Of a stretch of 23,050 nt of DNA, positions 7,161 to 14,594 are shown piece after piece (the stretch's first letter is position 1; the number at the start of each line of letters is the position of its first letter). This DNA is from Holosporales bacterium (GTDB lineage: Bacteria; Pseudomonadota; Alphaproteobacteria; BNTO01). Both the position numbers and the translations under genes were made by a program. The stretch is from positions 1 to 23,050 of the forward strand of contig JAISXM010000013.1 in the NCBI GenBank assembly GCA_031270515.1. Reading direction: 5' to 3'. The notes beneath the pieces were generated by a model, which worked only from the letters and a program-made list of their open reading frames with translations, was not told the origin of the DNA and ran no database searches.

Positions 7161-10100
7161 TTAAACGAATTCCATATTAAGCCCCAGCGACCTCAACTCC
7201 TTCACCAAGACGTTAAACGACTCTGGAATACCTGCTTCCGTTTTGTCTTCCCCGCGAACAATGGCCTCATACGTCTTCATGCGCCCAGTCACATCGTCCG
7301 ACTTGACCGTCAGCATTTCCTGCAACGTATACGCCGCGCCATACGCCTCCAACGCCCACACCTCCATTTCACCAAAACGTTGTCCACCGAACTGCGCCTT
7401 ACCTCCAAGTGGCTGCTGCGTCACTAAGCTGTATGGCCCAATTGAGCGAGCATGAATCTTGTCATCAACCAAATGGTGCAGCTTCAATATGTAAATCTGC
7501 CCCACGGTCACTTTCCTCGCAAACGGCTCCCCTGTCAGCCCATCAAACAGCTGCACCTGCCCAGAAGGATCCAACCCAGTCTCGATCAGCTGTTTATCGA
7601 TATCCGCCAACGTCGCCCCGTCAAACACTGGAGTCGCCAACGGAACCCCATCCTTGAGATGATCTGCAAGCTCAACCAGCTCAATCTCGGTCAAACGCTT
7701 GATGTCACGCTTCTCTGCAACCTTGCCATAGCAGCCTTCAATAACCTCACGCAGATCTTCCAGCCGCGCATTATTTTGCCGATATTTGCGCAACATGGCA
7801 TCAACCCTCCGCCCAAGCTCAGCAGCCGCAGCACCAAGGTGCGTCTCTAGGATTTGCCCCACGTTCATACGAGAAGGCACACCAAGCGGATTCAAGATGA
7901 TGTCGATAGGAGTCCCGTCCTCTTTGTACGGCATATCCTCAATCGGCACAATCCTCGATACGACACCCTTGTTTCCGTGACGCCCGGCCATCTTGTCCCC
8001 AGGCTGCAACTTACGCTTGGATGCGATAAACACCTTGACCAACTTCAGCACACCAGGCTGCAGGTCATCCCCGCGACGAAGGCGCTCTACTTTGCTTTCA
8101 AATAAACGCTGAAGACGACGGTTGCGCTCTTCTAATTGATCTTTTAGCGCTGCAATATTCAGCATTACCTCTTTATTGTCGACGATAATACTGCTCCACA
8201 TACGCTTTGGAACCGCATCCAAAATCTTTTCAGTCACAGTACAACCGGCGACCAATCCGCCCGAATTTTGCGCGACAACCTCTTTTATTAGATATTCGCG
8301 AACATGCTGGTAATACGCACGCTCTAATATCTCGAACTCCGCGTCCTTCTCTGTAGACAGACGCGCCACCTCCTGGCGTTCAATCGCCAACATGCGCTCA
8401 TCCCTGTCGACTCCGCGACGCGACAATATGCGAACATCAACCACAGTGCCAGACACCCCAGGTGGCACCCGCAGCGAGCTGTCCCGCACTTCCGATGCTT
8501 TTTCACCAAAGATCGCCCGCAGCAGCTTCTCCTCCGGCGTCATAGGGGTCTCTCCCTTTGGAGTGACCTTGCCCACCAGAATATCGCCAGGAACGACCTC
8601 CGTCCCAATTGCGACAATACCCGTCTCGTCCAAATTTCGAAGCGACTCTTCGCTCACGTTTGGGATGTCTCTTGTTATTTCTTCGTTCCCAAGCTTTGTA
8701 TCGCGCGCCATCGTTTCAAATCCATCGATATGGATCGACGTAAACACATCGTTTTGCACGATACGCTCTGACATAACAATCGAGTCTTCAAAGTTGTACC
8801 CTTCCCACGACATGAACGCGACCTGCACATTGCGCCCCAAGGCCAGCTCGCCCACATCAGTACACGGCCCGTCTGCAATGACGTCCCCTTTAGCAACGAG
8901 GTCCCCCTTTTTGACAAGAGGCGTCTGGTTGACACACGTACTCATGTTCGAGCCTTGGAATTTGATCAGGTTATATATGTCGACCCCAACGCCCCCTTCT
9001 TGCTTAGCAGCGGTCGCGTTTACGTGCACAACAATGCGGTTCCCGTCGACCTGATCCACAATCCCCGGCCTGCGCGCAACAACGACGGCTCCGGAATCTT
9101 TAGCGACAACCCGCTCCATACCGGTTCCAACGAGCGGCGCTTTATTGCGCAACAACGGAACCGCCTGGCGTTGCATGTTCGAGCCCATCAGCGCACGGCT
9201 AGCGTCGTCGTTCTCCAAGAAAGGAATCAACGCAGCCGCCACAGACACAAGCTGCTGAGGCGACACGTCCATAAGGGTCACATCCGAACGAGAGAACATC
9301 CCGTACTCGCCGTTCTTGCGACATGTAAGGAACTCGTCGACCAAAACGCCATGCTTGTCGAGGGGATACGTCGCCTGGGCGATCGTATGCTTCCACTCTT
9401 CCATGGCGGTTATATACACAACGTCGTCCGTGACTTTCCCGTTTTCGACCTTCCTGTATGGACTTTCAATAAAGCCGTATTTGTTTATTTGCGCATACGT
9501 AGCAAGCGAGTTTATCAACCCGATGTTCGGACCTTCTGGCGTTTCAATAGGACAAATGCGCCCATAGTGCGTAGGGTGAACGTCTCGAACTTCAAAGCCT
9601 GCTCTTTCGCGAGACAAACCGCCCGGCCCCAGCGCAGAAAGGCGCCGCTTGTGGGTGATTTCTGACAAGGGGTTGGTCTGATCCATAAACTGCGACAACT
9701 GCGACGCACCAAAAAACTCACGAATGGTCGAAATCAAAGGCTTCGCGTTAACAAGGTCGTGGGGCATAGTGTTATCGACGTCCAAGCTCCCTATGCGCTC
9801 TTTTATGGTCCGCTCCATACGCAGCAAGCCTATCCGGAATTGGTTTTCCATCAACTCCCCAACGCACCGGACTCGGCGGTTACCTAAGTTGTCGATATCA
9901 TCAACGTCGCCCTTCCCTTCCTTCAAGTCAAGCAACACTTTTATTATCTGCACTATGTCGTTTTTCTGTAAGACCCGAACCGAGTCGGACGTCGTTAAGC
10001 CTAGGCGCGCATTGATCTTGACGCGTCCAACCGCAGACAAGTCATAGCGCTCACTATTGAAAAACAAATTATGCAAAATATATTCGCCGCTTTCTGCGGA

Positions 10101-11321
10101 AGGAGGCTCACCAGGACGCATGACCCTGCAGATTTCGATGAGCGCATCCTCGCGGTTACAACACCTGTCGGCCGCCAGCGTCTGAATCAAATAAGGCTCC
10201 ACACCAGCCGTCCCCGAATACACGGTGTCAATTGATTCCGCCCCAAGGTCTTCTAAGAATTCCAGCACCTCGGAGTTAATCGCGCTTCCGGCTTCAATAA
10301 AGATTTCACCAGTTTGCTCGTCGATAAAATCCTTCACCAAATATTTTCCGTATAAAAACTCCGAAGACACAAGGATTTCTTTTACGCCATCGTTTACAAA
10401 CTTATTAATCATTCGCGGCGTTAATTTAGTTCCCGCTTCAGCCAATACACTGCCGTTCCGCGCGTCAACTAACGCATAATCGGAGCGCCCGCCCTTCCAC
10501 TGGCTAGGAATGAAGTCGAACAAGTACCCTTGCTTTGTCTTACGAAACGTAACGACTTGATAGAACGAGCGCAGAATCTCCTCCACGGACATTCCGGTTA
10601 TATCCTGCTCTTGGATTTTGTTGCCCTTTTCCTGGCGAATTCGCTCTGTGTCGTCGCTATCCATGGCCATCAACAGCGTCGACAACAACATCTTCCGCCG
10701 CCGATCAATCCTCGCAAGGATCAAATCCTTTGAGTCGAACTCTATATCCAACCACGACCCTCTGTAAGGAACAACGCGCGCGGCGTACAGCAACTTCCCA
10801 AGCGCACTATTTTTTCCGTGGTCATGGTCAAAGAAAACGCCCGGGCTCCTATGCATCTGGGACACAATAACGCGTTCAATTCCGTTTATTATGAAAGTCC
10901 CGCGGTCCGTCATCAATGGGGGATCGCCCAAGTATACATCTTGCTCTTTTATGTCTTTTACGGATTTTTTTTGCGTTGTCTCGTCGATCTCCCACACGAT
11001 CAATCGGAAGGTCACCTTTAGGGCCGAGGTGTAGCTCAACCCGTGCCGCAGACATTCGACTTCGTCGGATTCGGGTTCTTCGAGGTGGTAGCTCTGGAAC
11101 TGAAGCTCTGCGCGCCCAGAGTTATCGCTGATCGGAAAAATCGATTGAAGCACTTCATTTAAACCGAAGCTCCCTCGCTTCTTTTGAGGGACGCCCGCCT
11201 GCAGAAAAGCTTGGTACGACGCCTTCTGCAACATAATTAAACTTGGCGGAGGAATTAGCTCTTCAACCCGTCCAAAAGACTTACGAAAACGCTTACGTTC
11301 TGTGTACGACCTCACAACCAT
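7161..11321 (-). CDS. rpoB: DNA-directed RNA polymerase subunit beta
   Basis: This is the second catalytic subunit of RNA polymerase, 1386 aa from the chosen start. The rifampicin region is complete and of the sensitive type at its key positions: SQLSQFMDQTNPLSEITHKR, then RLSALGPGGLSRERAGFEVR and DVHPTHYGRICPIETPEGPN. The C-terminal part has GDKMAGRHGNKGVVSRI and ends in QRFGEMEVWALEAYGAAYTL with a short tail. The frame is open up to a TTG at 11354, but ATG at 11321 (protein start MVVRSYTERKRFRKSFG) fits the family and has GGAGAG 8 nt upstream. The preceding gene is rplL, 277 bp away across a repeat A copy that may carry the promoter. Long plus-strand frames inside are shadows. Confidence 0.99.
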   Translation of the reverse strand: MVVRSYTERKRFRKSFGRVEELIPPPSLIMLQKASYQAFLQAGVPQKKRGSFGLNEVLQSIFPISDNSGRAELQFQSYHLEEPESDEVECLRHGLSYTSALKVTFRLIVWEIDETTQKKSVKDIKEQDVYLGDPPLMTDRGTFIINGIERVIVSQMHRSPGVFFDHDHGKNSALGKLLYAARVVPYRGSWLDIEFDSKDLILARIDRRRKMLLSTLLMAMDSDDTERIRQEKGNKIQEQDITGMSVEEILRSFYQVVTFRKTKQGYLFDFIPSQWKGGRSDYALVDARNGSVLAEAGTKLTPRMINKFVNDGVKEILVSSEFLYGKYLVKDFIDEQTGEIFIEAGSAINSEVLEFLEDLGAESIDTVYSGTAGVEPYLIQTLAADRCCNREDALIEICRVMRPGEPPSAESGEYILHNLFFNSERYDLSAVGRVKINARLGLTTSDSVRVLQKNDIVQIIKVLLDLKEGKGDVDDIDNLGNRRVRCVGELMENQFRIGLLRMERTIKERIGSLDVDNTMPHDLVNAKPLISTIREFFGASQLSQFMDQTNPLSEITHKRRLSALGPGGLSRERAGFEVRDVHPTHYGRICPIETPEGPNIGLINSLATYAQINKYGFIESPYRKVENGKVTDDVVYITAMEEWKHTIAQATYPLDKHGVLVDEFLTCRKNGEYGMFSRSDVTLMDVSPQQLVSVAAALIPFLENDDASRALMGSNMQRQAVPLLRNKAPLVGTGMERVVAKDSGAVVVARRPGIVDQVDGNRIVVHVNATAAKQEGGVGVDIYNLIKFQGSNMSTCVNQTPLVKKGDLVAKGDVIADGPCTDVGELALGRNVQVAFMSWEGYNFEDSIVMSERIVQNDVFTSIHIDGFETMARDTKLGNEEITRDIPNVSEESLRNLDETGIVAIGTEVVPGDILVGKVTPKGETPMTPEEKLLRAIFGEKASEVRDSSLRVPPGVSGTVVDVRILSRRGVDRDERMLAIERQEVARLSTEKDAEFEILERAYYQHVREYLIKEVVAQNSGGLVAGCTVTEKILDAVPKRMWSSIIVDNKEVMLNIAALKDQLEERNRRLQRLFESKVERLRRGDDLQPGVLKLVKVFIASKRKLQPGDKMAGRHGNKGVVSRIVPIEDMPYKEDGTPIDIILNPLGVPSRMNVGQILETHLGAAAAELGRRVDAMLRKYRQNNARLEDLREVIEGCYGKVAEKRDIKRLTEIELVELADHLKDGVPLATPVFDGATLADIDKQLIETGLDPSGQVQLFDGLTGEPFARKVTVGQIYILKLHHLVDDKIHARSIGPYSLVTQQPLGGKAQFGGQRFGEMEVWALEAYGAAYTLQEMLTVKSDDVTGRMKTYEAIVRGEDKTEAGIPESFNVLVKELRSLGLNMEFV

Positions 11322-11413
11322 TGGTTCAACTCTCCTATTCGGTAAACCCAACAAACTTTCAACCGCGCTCAGCCCTCAGGCGGACACAAGTTGACGTGCA
11401 CAAATTCCCCTAA

Positions 11414-11442
11414 TTTATACCTGCCCGTAAAAACAATTTGAA
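11414..11442 (-). promoter_or_regulatory. Candidate rpoB promoter formed by the edge of repeat A5
   Basis: Reading toward rpoB, TTCAAA (11437-11442) is followed after 17 nt by TATAAA (11414-11419), about 93 bp before the rpoB ATG. The -35-like box is inside the conserved repeat arm, and the -10 begins in the repeat and ends just outside. Copy A2 has the same layout (TTCAAC, 17 nt, TATAAA). Confidence 0.4.
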
Positions 11443-11506
11443 TTTTCATCACTATAAAAACGTTGAAACACAAAGAACGTCAAACTGTTTCTTATGGGGA
11501 CCCGGT
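11417..11506 (+). repeat. Repeat family A, copy A5 (90 bp)
   Basis: It starts TATACCTGCCCGTAAAAACA, then ATTTGAA, and ends TTATGGGGACCCGGT, the same length and borders as copy A2. The middle part differs strongly from A2 while the ends are conserved. Confidence 0.8.
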
Positions 11507-11598
11507 CTGTATACACTAACGACAAAAAGAGCGTGCAATCTGTATATCGCGACGCCCCATATTGTCAGAAGTATAAATATTGCATATCCAGTACTTCG

Positions 11599-11970
11599 TT
11601 ATTTCACTGACACTTTCGCGCCAGCCTCCTCTAACTTTGCCTTCAACTTGTCAGCTTCGTCCTTCGGCACCCCGCCCTTCACAAGCTTCGGAGCACCTTC
11701 GACCAGGTCCTTCGCTTCCTTCAGCCCTAAGCCTGTAATTGCGCGCACTTCCTTAATTGCGTTAATTTTATTGGCGCCAGCGTCGTCCAACCACACATCG
11801 AACTCCGTCTGAGCTTCTTCAGCGGCACCTGCGCCCGCTGGCCCTGCGGCTACGGCGACTGCAGCGGCAGCGCTAACGCCCCAGTGGGCTTCCAATAACT
11901 TGGACAATTCCGCAGCTTCAAGTACGGTTAGATTTGACAATTCTTCAACAATTTTATTTAAATCCGCCAT
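11599..11970 (-). CDS. rplL: 50S ribosomal protein L7/L12
   Basis: This is the stalk protein of the 50S subunit, present as multiple dimers on L10 and recruiting translation factors. It is 123 aa, standard length. The N-terminal dimerisation/L10-binding helices cover about residues 1-32, the Ala/Gly-rich hinge about 33-51, and the C-terminal factor-binding domain has KINAIKEVRAITGLGLKEAK (68-87). The ATG is preceded by AAGGAG with suitable spacing. It is co-directional with rplJ, whose stop lies 145 bp upstream. Confidence 0.99.
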   Translation of the reverse strand: MADLNKIVEELSNLTVLEAAELSKLLEAHWGVSAAAAVAVAAGPAGAGAAEEAQTEFDVWLDDAGANKINAIKEVRAITGLGLKEAKDLVEGAPKLVKGGVPKDEADKLKAKLEEAGAKVSVK

Positions 11971-12035
11971 TTGATTCTCCTTTATATTACATCACTAAAA
12001 AAAGCGTTGTGTATTCACATACGCAACAAACTGCT

Positions 12036-12160
12036 TCACGGCCTTGCGGCCAGCACACGCACGACCCACACAAACTGTTTTGTGGCCATCATTGCGCGAC
12101 ACGCCACGAACAACCTCACGATCTTGCGGCCAGCACTCGCGCGACACGCCCCATAGGCTC
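12036..12160 (-). repeat. Degenerate triplication of the rplJ 3' end
   Basis: The end of rplJ (coding VARVLAARS then stop) is echoed twice downstream. On the plus strand CTTGCGGCCAGCAC occurs at 12043-12056 and 12123-12136, exactly 80 bp apart, and GCGCGACACGCC occurs at about 12096 and 12139. The middle unit has drifted most. The 80-bp spacing shifts the frame, so the downstream copies are not in frame with rplJ. Confidence 0.65.
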
Positions 12161-12619
12161 CTTTATTGTACGCACGACCTTGGTTGCCGGCGCTTGCAAC
12201 AGTCCGACAAGTTTTCCACGCAGCTCCAACAGAGACGGCAACTTCGCCAGGGCGAACACCGACGCAGGCGCCAACACCTGCCCATCCAACCAAGCGCCGA
12301 CAATCGACAGCTTGCCTTCGTGCTCTTCTGCGAATTTGGCAACGACCCGTGCCGCACCCACAGGATCCTGCGAATACGCCAGCACTGTCATCCCAGAAAA
12401 CATAGACTTCAAGCCTTCAAACGTGGTCCCAGTCACCGCAATCCGCAACAAAGTATTTTTCAGCACTTTCAGCTGAGCCCCTTCGTTGCGCATTTCCCTG
12501 CGCAATTTTGTTGACTCTGCGACTGTTACTTTGTTCTGCGTTGCGACTACAACCAGCGATTGACCTTGAAGGCTGTTGCGCATGTCAGAGATGCATTGTT
12601 CTTTTTGCAATCTATTCAT
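12116..12619 (-). CDS. rplJ: 50S ribosomal protein L10
   Basis: This protein forms the base of the L7/L12 stalk, binds 23S rRNA with L11, and in many bacteria represses its own mRNA. It is 167 aa, in the normal range. It opens MNRLQKEQCISDMRNSLQGQ and contains KVTVAESTKLRREMRNEGAQ, the usual N-terminal rRNA-binding part; the C-terminal helix for L12 binding is short and ends VARVLAARS. ATG at 12619 has GAGG 9 nt upstream. A ~128-nt leader (see the promoter at 12754-12781) contains a small ORF ending at the start codon. The last codons lie within a locally triplicated sequence. Confidence 0.97.
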   Translation of the reverse strand: MNRLQKEQCISDMRNSLQGQSLVVVATQNKVTVAESTKLRREMRNEGAQLKVLKNTLLRIAVTGTTFEGLKSMFSGMTVLAYSQDPVGAARVVAKFAEEHEGKLSIVGAWLDGQVLAPASVFALAKLPSLLELRGKLVGLLQAPATKVVRTIKEPMGRVARVLAARS

Positions 12620-12620
12620 A

Positions 12621-12716
12621 TCACATACCCTCGTTCATAAAAAAATAGACAAGACGCAAACTCAGAGCGTCCCATGAACAGGTCGAAAGCGATACGAGAA
12701 TCAATGAACTCTCCAT
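12621..12716 (-). CDS. Possible 31-aa leader ORF abutting rplJ
   Basis: ATG at 12716 follows AGGAG (12726-12730, minus strand) by 9 nt, the best ribosome binding site in the leader. The frame runs 31 codons (MESSLILVSLSTCSWDALSL then RLVYFFMNEGM) and stops 1 nt before the rplJ ATG. A second overlapping frame starts at 12723 (35 aa, MKYGEFIDSRIAFDLF...) and ends in TGA overlapping the rplJ ATG as ATGA, but its spacing to the same AGGAG is only 2 nt. Either could couple translation to rplJ. The alternative is that this is only the structured L10-binding leader RNA and no peptide is made. No homology is recognised. Confidence 0.3.
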   Translation of the reverse strand: MESSLILVSLSTCSWDALSLRLVYFFMNEGM

Positions 12717-12753
12717 ACTTCATATCTCCTGTCTGTGTAGGCTGCATATCGCA

Positions 12754-12781
12754 ATTAGACGACACCGATAAAACATCACAA
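12754..12781 (-). promoter_or_regulatory. Likely promoter of rplJ-rplL
   Basis: On the minus strand, TTGTGA (12776-12781), 16 nt, then TCTAAT (12754-12759). This predicts a start near 12747 and a leader of about 128 nt before rplJ, in line with the autoregulated L10 leaders known in other bacteria. I did not confirm the L10-binding fold. Confidence 0.5.
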
Positions 12782-12882
12782 CGAATAAACCTAAGTTAAC
12801 TTAAGTACGCGCACCTAGTTATCCGCTGTTCAGCCATCATGCCGAACCCACAGTCTTTGACTACCCATCCAAGCTGCCCCCC

Positions 12883-12980
12883 GCAAACCTGTTCCTGCGA
12901 ACCGCTATTGCAAACCCGCTCCAGCAAACCGCTATTGCAAATCTGCTCCAGCAGCCCGCTACTACAAACCCGCCGGCCAA
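12883..12980. repeat. 27-bp tandem repeat, 3.6 units
   Basis: Units 12883-12909, 12910-12936 and 12937-12963, plus a partial unit to about 12980. Each begins GCAAA (or ACAAA) and the full units contain GCTATT or GCTACT at the end. The period is a multiple of three and a 52-codon plus-strand frame runs through it, but nothing else suggests it is coding. Confidence 0.8.
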
Positions 12981-13042
12981 CCTGGTTAACGCGCTAATCG
13001 CGTTAAGTCGAATCAGCCGCAATCACTGCGGCCAATAATCCG

Positions 13043-13717
13043 TCATAAAGAAAACGCGACCCCAGCCCCCATTGTAGAGCTCAAAGTCATCTTCTTTATA
13101 AAATTCCCTTTCGCCGCGGCCGGCCGTTCCTTCTGAATACACGCGACCAAGAACTGGATATTCTCGTTCAAGCGCTGCTCATCGAAGCTCGCCTTCCCCA
13201 CGCCGACATGAATGATTCCGCCCTTTTCAGTGCGAAACTCGACCTGCCCCCCCTTCACCGCAGTAACCGCCGCAGCGACGTTTGCGCTGACGGTGCCAGC
13301 CTTCGGGCTTGGCATAAGGCCGCGCGGACCCAGGATCTTCGCGACGCGCCCGACCAGCGCCATCATATCAGGCGTAGCCACGCATCGGTCGAAATTCAGC
13401 TCCCCGCGCTGGATCGCCTCGACCAAGTCGTCGGAGCCGACCAAGTCCGCCCCCGCAGCGACGGCCTCATCAGCCTGCGCGCCGGTGGCGAAAACCGCGA
13501 CACGGTATACCTTTCCGTTCCCGTGAGGCAACTGCGCAATCCCGCGGACATTTTGGTCAGTCTTTTGCGCATCGATATTCAGATTGATAGCGATCTCTAT
13601 GGTCTCGTCGAACTTTGCTATTGCGTTTTGCTTTACGAGCGCAACGGCTTCGGCCAATGAATAAACTTTGCGTGGGTCAACAGTGGCGCGAATTTTCTTT
13701 AATCTTTTTCCGATCAT
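13043..13717 (-). CDS. rplA: 50S ribosomal protein L1
   Basis: This forms the L1 stalk at the tRNA exit side of the 50S subunit. It is 224 aa, slightly shorter than the usual 229-234. Family blocks are present: RGIAQLPHGNGK, FDRCVATPDMM, GPRGLMPSPKAGTVS, and a C-terminal block with NIQFLVACIQKERPAAAKGN. The ATG overlaps the rplK stop as ATGA (13714-13717), so translation is probably coupled to rplK. In E. coli L1 represses the rplK-rplA unit by binding its mRNA; the same is likely here but the site was not identified. Confidence 0.98.
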   Translation of the reverse strand: MIGKRLKKIRATVDPRKVYSLAEAVALVKQNAIAKFDETIEIAINLNIDAQKTDQNVRGIAQLPHGNGKVYRVAVFATGAQADEAVAAGADLVGSDDLVEAIQRGELNFDRCVATPDMMALVGRVAKILGPRGLMPSPKAGTVSANVAAAVTAVKGGQVEFRTEKGGIIHVGVGKASFDEQRLNENIQFLVACIQKERPAAAKGNFIKKMTLSSTMGAGVAFSL

Positions 13718-14160
13718 GCGTCATCCTCCACTTGAATCCCAATGGAACGAGCCGACCCGACGAGCATGCTGCACGCGCTATCGATGTCGTTTGCGTTCAA
13801 ATCCTGCATCTTCTTTTGTGCGATTTCGCGGATTTGATCCATGGTCAACTTCCCGACGAAACTGCCGCGCCCCGTGGAGGACGAGCCTTTTGTGATGCCG
13901 GCGGCTTTTTTCAGGAAATATGTGTTGGGGGGGGACTTCATGATAAAGGTGAAGCTCTTGTCCGAGTATATGGTTATTTCGACGGGGATAGGCATGCCGG
14001 GCTCGAGCTGCTGAGTCTGCGCGTTAAACGCCTTGCAGAATTCCATGATGTTTATCCCTCGCGGGCCCAAAACCGTCCCGATTGGGGGAGCTGGATTGGC
14101 CTTGCCTGCGGGAACTTGTAGTTTTACAAAACCCGCGATTTTCTTTGATTTTGGTGCCAT
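13714..14160 (-). CDS. rplK: 50S ribosomal protein L11
   Basis: This protein binds 23S rRNA at the GTPase-associated centre together with L10. It is 148 aa, normal. The N-terminal domain has KLQVPAGKANPAPPIGTVLG and GPRGINIMEFCKAFN; the C-terminal RNA-binding domain has ITKGSSSTGRGSFVGKLTMD. ATG at 14160 has AAGGAGG with 4 nt spacing, a strong site. It is the first gene of the unit in this window: no nusG, secE or tRNA-Trp lies upstream, which is unusual for this cluster. Confidence 0.99.
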   Translation of the reverse strand: MAPKSKKIAGFVKLQVPAGKANPAPPIGTVLGPRGINIMEFCKAFNAQTQQLEPGMPIPVEITIYSDKSFTFIMKSPPNTYFLKKAAGITKGSSSTGRGSFVGKLTMDQIREIAQKKMQDLNANDIDSACSMLVGSARSIGIQVEDDA

Positions 14161-14231
14161 TGAACCTCCTTGTTATGTACAGATCAGAGTCCGTGGTCCG
14201 AGATGGCGACTCTTCCACGTGATAATGTACG

Positions 14232-14260
14232 ATTGTACAGGAGAAATTTCGAAAATACAA
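14232..14260 (-). promoter_or_regulatory. Likely promoter of rplK-rplA
   Basis: On the minus strand, TTGTAT (14255-14260), 17 nt, then TACAAT (14232-14237), about 72 bp before the rplK start. The -35 box touches the end of element C copy 2 (14261), so the insertion may set its upstream context. Confidence 0.55.
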
Positions 14261-14340
14261 TATACCCATTCACAAAAAGACGTATGGTTATCGTTTCGGT
14301 GCTAGAGGGCCCCTGCCTGCGCTCCAAGATTCCTGGTTCT
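14261..14340 (-). mobile_element. Element C, copy 2 (short, incomplete)
   Basis: It starts TATACCCATTCACAAAAAG (14261-14279), matching the terminal repeat of copy 1. Read on the minus strand, AGCGCAGGC, GGGGCCC and CGAAACGATAACCATACGTC follow in the same order as in copy 1, but the central part with the palindrome is missing. The far terminal repeat is not recognisable. Confidence 0.5.
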
Positions 14341-14594
14341 AATTCTTTCTTGATGCTATACAATCACAATATAAAAAAATTCGAGCAAGTAAATTGGCAA
14401 AAGTGGTTGCATTGTTAACCTTTGCCGTGACAGAATTAAAGTTGGGTAGGCACCTCACCACTGCACGCCCCCTGGGTGGGTGGGGGTTGTGGATGGCATT
14501 CTACCACAAAAAGATAAAAAAAACGTTAATAGATCCATTTTGAGTCAAAATATAGTGTGACAAATATGCAACAAAAAGAATCCATACGTCGTTA

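Larger units (their letters stand above)
11322..11598. other. rplL-rpoB intergenic region
   Basis: 277 bp without a gene. It holds repeat A copy A5 (11417-11506) and, nearer rplL, a possible fragment of an element C end (GTATACACTAACGACAAAAAG, 11509-11529). In E. coli this gap holds an attenuator and an RNase III site; I see no clear equivalent here beyond the repeat's own hairpin arms. Confidence 0.6.
12724..13042. other. rplA-rplJ intergenic region
   Basis: 319 bp without a supported gene beyond the leader ORF. It contains the rplJ promoter candidate, a 12-bp palindrome TAAGTTAACTTA (12792-12803) just upstream of it, and a 27-bp tandem repeat (12883-12980). I see no clear terminator for rplA. 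Confidence 0.6.
14161..14594. other. Divergent region between rplK and the LRR gene
   Basis: 434 bp without a gene. It holds the rplK promoter, element C copy 2, a low-interest A/T-rich stretch, and a G-rich run GGGTGGGTGGGGG (14474-14486) preceded by CCCCC that could form a short GC hairpin. CTACCACAAAAAGA (14501-14514) is identical to the left end of element C copy 1. No clear promoter was found for the LRR gene. Confidence 0.6.

Noticed and set aside
8392..9665. Long plus-strand ORFs (220 and 236 codons) opposite rpoB
   Set aside because: They lie wholly antisense to strongly conserved rpoB and their translations resemble no protein; they are frame shadows.
11322..11354. TTG at 11354 as the rpoB start
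   Set aside because: ATG at 11321 has a well-placed GGAGAG and matches the family N-terminus; the 11 extra residues look non-native.
11934..12514. Plus-strand ORFs of 180 and 156 codons opposite rplJ/rplL
   Set aside because: They overlap rplJ antisense and have the composition of reverse-strand translation of a biased gene, with no ribosome binding site.
12839..12997. 52-codon plus-strand ORF through the 27-bp repeat as a real gene
   Set aside because: There is no ribosome binding site or promoter, and the frame is open because the repeat period is a multiple of three. Kept only as a low-interest observation.
14161..14594. nusG, secE or tRNA-Trp upstream of rplK
   Set aside because: No frame or cloverleaf fits; the stretch is non-coding repeats and promoter sequence.
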